A stretch of DNA of 64,000 nt, taken from the NCBI RefSeq assembly GCF_963675165.1, contig NC_087387.1, positions 6,268,058 through 6,332,057 of the forward strand, given 5' to 3'. Under the pieces are notes generated by a model, which searched no databases, was not told where the DNA came from, and was given only the letters and a program-made list of their open reading frames with translations. This document shows, piece by piece, positions 60,353-64,000 of this stretch (position 1 is its first letter; every line of letters begins with the position of its first letter). Position numbers and translations under genes: made by a program. The stretch is from Halichondria panicea. Lineage: Eukaryota > Porifera > Demospongiae > Suberitida > Halichondriidae.

Positions 60353-62376
60353 GCATGTGAGTTCGCTTGAGGCTTTTATTTTTAAAATAATAGTTCCAAA
60401 GGGAAAAAACACTAATTTTATGGTCCATTTCATATCGATGACACCTGGCCTACTTGAGTTGTCAGGTCACTAGTGCCAGTGTCTAAGGCCTTCCATGGTG
60501 TGGGTGGGTGGTACACAGCAAAAACACTTATGTTATATATGAGATGCATCATCGTATTTTAGTGTTAAAATAACAGAAATTTATGTCATTTCTACATGAA
60601 ATATTATTTCATAAGATGCGTTTCATTTGACATGTTTTATGTTACTGTAACGATATGTTATAGTAAATGAGCCTCTGATGCACATTGGCTATGGAGTGAT
60701 GAGCCTCTGATGCACATTGGCTATGGAGTGATGAGTGCCTGTGGTCTGGATTTCTATTCACCTCATGCACCACGTTAACCTCGGGTCCTTCCTCAGCACA
60801 CACATTATACAGGCTACGTGTGTAATTCTAATTACAACTTCGTACATTTTGTACGAAACAACTTGTTAGATCTTCAGAGTATTTCACTATTTTCGTTGGT
60901 GGAAGTACTGCATGCGGTTCTTAACTGACATATCATTTGGAATCCTCAATATAAGATAAATGTACCACATAAAAATAGCTCAGTCTTCCTCAGACTACAC
61001 TGGAAAAACCTTATTATAGTGTTGTCAATAGAACTAGAGATATGCTACAGTAAGAATACTCAATCAAAAGTAAAGTGAGCTAATTTGATAAACAATCGAG
61101 TATTACTCTTTCTTAATTATTATTGATCAGAGTCACAAAAAGGATAATCGTCTATCATGCAGAAACTGATTTAACTACTTTGATCGATGACATTATCAGT
61201 TTTGCACGGGCTGAAAAAATGATTATCAGTTTAGCGGTTTGTGGATTTCAAAAGATGCATGCATGAGCAAACTATAGCCTCCTTTGCAGGCCCTCCTTTT
61301 TCTGATCTTTGTCACATTAAAGAGGAAAATTGGAGGAACGAAGAAAAAAACAAGGAAGCGACAAAGAAAAAGGAGATCAACAGTATGTTTCCAATGATCA
61401 GTGCTGGGAAGTGGTTCGGCTGTGATCCAGTTGTTACTGGTGCATGGTGTCCAGCATAATCTATTCTGCTGCCGCTGATGGATTTGGCAATAATTATTAT
61501 GCTCTCAATAGCATTACTGGTGAATTTGATGGAGAGGCTCCAAACTGTGAAGGTGAGTGTGTACAGATTACAGGGACAAAGCAAACCTTGCATTCCTTTA
61601 ACGAGCTCCACAGTAAGTGTTGTAGAGTCCTCATCTTCATCATGCACTGATCTTCAATGCTGTCATACCTGTTGTGAGTGTGTTGGCTGTTGTACCATGT
61701 TATAGCCACCACATGGGTTTTATGACAATTGAACACATGCACTTTTGCAAAACTGATATCACTGTTACTCTTATTAAGTCATTAAGTAGCTATAGAGGTC
61801 TTTCTGCATGCATGATACGATAAGATATTTGTGATCATAAACTATATCGATGCATGAGCTCACCATTATCTTATTATCAATTGTGAATATTTTACTGCTA
61901 TAATTATAGTCTAGTCAACATCCACTGATAACACTGATAAGGGGTCAGAGTTCTGAGGAAGAGTGAGCTATGTATGTGGATTCCAAATGAGATCTGTAAT
62001 GTTACTGAGTATAATATTTAAAGCAGAGTGGCTCCACCAACGAAATAATGAACTCTCAGATATAGGTCAATAGCGTAGTAATGTTGAGCAGGAACCCAAA
62101 CCAAGTACATTACGTAACCGAGAGACCATCCATATAGGTGCCCTGCATGGGTATGGATTTCTCAAAGCTATAGTATATATTATATTGACATAAAGCGTAT
62201 GTGAGCCATTTGTGGGTATGGTCTGGTAATTAGCTAGTCACGTACTAATGAGCTCGTTGATAGACAATTTAGTCACAAAAATGATATAATTTGTCCATGC
62301 AGAAATAACTGCGCTACTTAATCGATGCACAGACTCATAGTTATAATTATATAATCTATAATTATTATTATTATAA
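60353..62376. other. Block 2 right part, with uninterrupted Penelope target
   Basis: Positions 60481-60615 show the sequence without the Penelope-like insertion; about 117 bp here (60488-60604) are missing in block 1. A Kelch-like relic (gggaagtggttcggctgtga) lies at about 61406. No further gene. Confidence 0.5.
61440..61700 (+). pseudogene. Membrane-protein exon pair, + orientation, block 2
   Basis: The first exon (to 61552) reads IIYSAAADGFGNNYYALNSI, TGEFDGEAPNCE and is open, unlike block 1. Its phase-1 donor fits the TT-GTA-GAG start of the VVESSSS exon near 61620. That second exon carries an extra catgca (catcatgcactgatc) and changes frame, so no membrane span is completed. Confidence 0.45.
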
Positions 62377-62555
62377 TTAAATCAATTTAGCAATTCTGGA
62401 TCCAGTTTGTTGGTTTTTTATCTTCAACAGATGAGTAATCACTTGAATGTATCCATAAACAGCTCCACCCAGTACAACTAGAGCTAGTACAGCCAACACA
62501 CTCACAACAGGTAGGACAACATTGAAGATCAATGATGAAGATGAGGACTCTACAA
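62377..62555 (-). CDS. Terminal exon: Ser-rich stalk, membrane span, short tail
   Basis: The only fully open copy of this exon: V-VESSSSS stalk, [12 protein letters not shown] and [15 protein letters not shown] membrane span, then a basic tail [20 protein letters not shown] and TAA. The acceptor follows a (GT/CA) tract. Upstream exons on this strand were not identified; a splice-like MTVRK/gtacgt at about 62745 does not match in phase. Likely the C-terminus of a type I membrane protein, family unknown. Confidence 0.5.
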
Positions 62556-62580
62556 CTGTGTGTGTGTGTGTGTGTGTGCA

Positions 62581-62611
<31 letters not shown>

Positions 62612-62690
62612 GCGTGTGCGCGTGGCGTGGCGTGTGCGTGTGCGTGGCGTGTGCGTGTGCGTGTGCGTGTGCGTGTGTGTGTGTGTGTGT
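62556..62690. repeat. (GT)n/(GC) microsatellite, block 2
   Basis: Counterpart of 31482-31603, with extra ggcgt interruptions. Confidence 0.92.
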
Positions 62691-63200
62691 AAGGTAGTGC
62701 CTGGTAGTGTGTGCACTGAACTCTGACTGAGGAAGGGAAAACGTACCTTTCTAACGGTCATTCCACAAAAGTTTATACCACTGGATCCACAAATATTTTA
62801 CCCACGAATGAAGCGACCTTGCTTATACACTGTAAAAAATGAAGTGTAGTGGGCACACTAAAATAATTGCATATTATAGTATGAATAATCGTACGCGTGC
62901 TCTATTAATATGCGTACATGTACGTGTGCTCACCGCCACTTCATTGTTTACAGTGTACCTTTATACCTGCAGTGCAAGCAAAGTGAGGTAACAGAGATTG
63001 CGAGAATCATTATAATTATCTCCTGGCATAATTTATGCTATAATTATTATTATTATGATTATAGCTATTTAATATAGTACATGTCGCCGTTATAAAGTTT
63101 GTGATGCCAGGTTATTTGCATGTGTGACTCGTCTTAATTAATTACGTGGTCTATGCATGAGGTTCTGGGTGGGAATAATAGGCTGTTATTATATAGTAAG

Positions 63201-63592
63201 CTGGCATGCAGTGGCACCACAGCGATACAGAGTGGTGCTGGCATGCAGTGGCACCACAGCGATACAGAGTGGTGCTGGCATGCAGTGGCACAACAGCGAT
63301 ACAGAGTGGTGCTGGCATGCAGTGGCACCACAGCGATACAGAGTGGTGCCGGCATGCAGTGGCACCACAGCGATACAGAGTGGTGGTGGAATGTAGTGGC
63401 ACCACAGCGATACAGAGTGGTGCATGCTGGCATGCAGTGGCACCACAGCGATACAGAGTGGTGGTGGCATGCAGTGGCACCACAGCGATACAGAGTGGTG
63501 GTGGAATGCAGTGGTACCACAGCGATACAGAGTGGTGCTGGCATGCAGTGGTACCACAGCGATACAGAGTGGTGATGGAATGTGGAATGCAG
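63201..63592. repeat. 37-bp minisatellite, about ten units, block 2
   Basis: Same unit as 32116-33016. The first and last units match those of block 1 (ending in gaatgcaggctgaaaac), so the difference in length comes from internal expansion or contraction. Confidence 0.95.
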
Positions 63593-64000
63593 GCTGAAAA
63601 CTATCCTAAACAACACATGCACAACAAACAGCACCATGCATGCATGCACCACATATTGAAATCACTGTAAGTTGAAACAGTAACTGATATTCTTAAGAAA
63701 CTAGATATCCAATTAGCAGTAAATTAGGTTTGTTTTCATCCCTCATTCCAAACAGCACCATGGATGTACCCTGCTCTGTGAACGTGCATGCACACTGGTA
63801 ATTGATACTCAGAGAATAATTGTAACTGAGACTATTAACAGGAAATTGTAAATTGAGTTTGTTTCATCCTAATTACAAACAGCACCATAGCAACATGTAA
63901 GCCACTGCATGTTGATTGATACTTCTGAGGTATACGTTGTTCATAGTTTAAACTGCATGAGGAGAATAATACAGTTATTTTGGAGCATCGTTTTAATACT
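63593..64000. other. Block 2 end, non-coding
   Basis: Colinear with 33017-33430. Contains the repeated phrase aacagcaccatg; no gene seen. Confidence 0.5.

Larger units (their letters stand above)
53380..64000. repeat. Segmental duplication, block 2
   Basis: Same gene and repeat order and orientation as 20326-33480, without the Penelope insertion. It runs to the window end and probably beyond. Divergence is uneven: the coiled-coil part of the kinase and intron 1 differ most. Confidence 0.9.

Overview
The window is animal nuclear DNA, most probably from a demosponge (haplosclerid or Amphimedon-like is a guess). The reasons are genes split by short GT-AG introns, a NACHT-LRR gene of sponge type, kinase-Kelch fusions, an animal HOIP/RNF31-type RBR ligase, very many CA/GT microsatellites, and small TIR elements every few kb. 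There are no operons or prokaryotic signals. Exon coordinates are hand-built from splice consensus and reading phase, not from transcripts.

Layout. 1-961 (-): 5' part of kinase-Kelch copy A, running off the left edge. 2348-10943 (+): USP6NL/RN-tre-like TBC Rab-GAP locus whose exons 3-7 are tandemly duplicated. 11201-13329 (-): HOIP-like RBR-LDD gene, convergent with the TBC locus. 14051-18723: TIR-bounded 4.7-kb unit with nested elements and exon fragments of an unknown protein; a truncated second copy lies at about 19008-20325. 20326-33480 and 53380-64000 are two copies of one segmental duplication: TBC gene (+), convergent kinase-Kelch gene (-), a TIR element, fragments of a membrane-protein gene, and a 37-bp minisatellite. 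Copy 1 of this block is split by a 3.4-kb Penelope-like retroelement (about 26161-29514). 36294-43358 (+): NACHT-LRR gene that can be spliced in phase onto death-fold exons. 43359-53350 is largely repeats and nested fold-back elements.

Functional themes. The gene set leans to innate-immune and ubiquitin/NF-kB-type signalling (NLR with death fold, HOIP-like ligase, RIPK/TKL-like kinases fused to Kelch propellers), beside a Rab-GAP of endocytic traffic. Many copies carry lesions: all four TBC copies, kinase copy A, the NLR and possibly the HOIP tail. These fit recent duplication and decay, or assembly and base-calling errors in a repeat-rich, polymorphic genome.

The most notable finds are sense-strand hammerhead-ribozyme motifs in both terminal repeats of the three-ORF Penelope-like element, the NLR with a possible C-terminal death fold, an intronic minisatellite that iterates a splice acceptor, and a microsatellite-bounded intragenic exon duplication.
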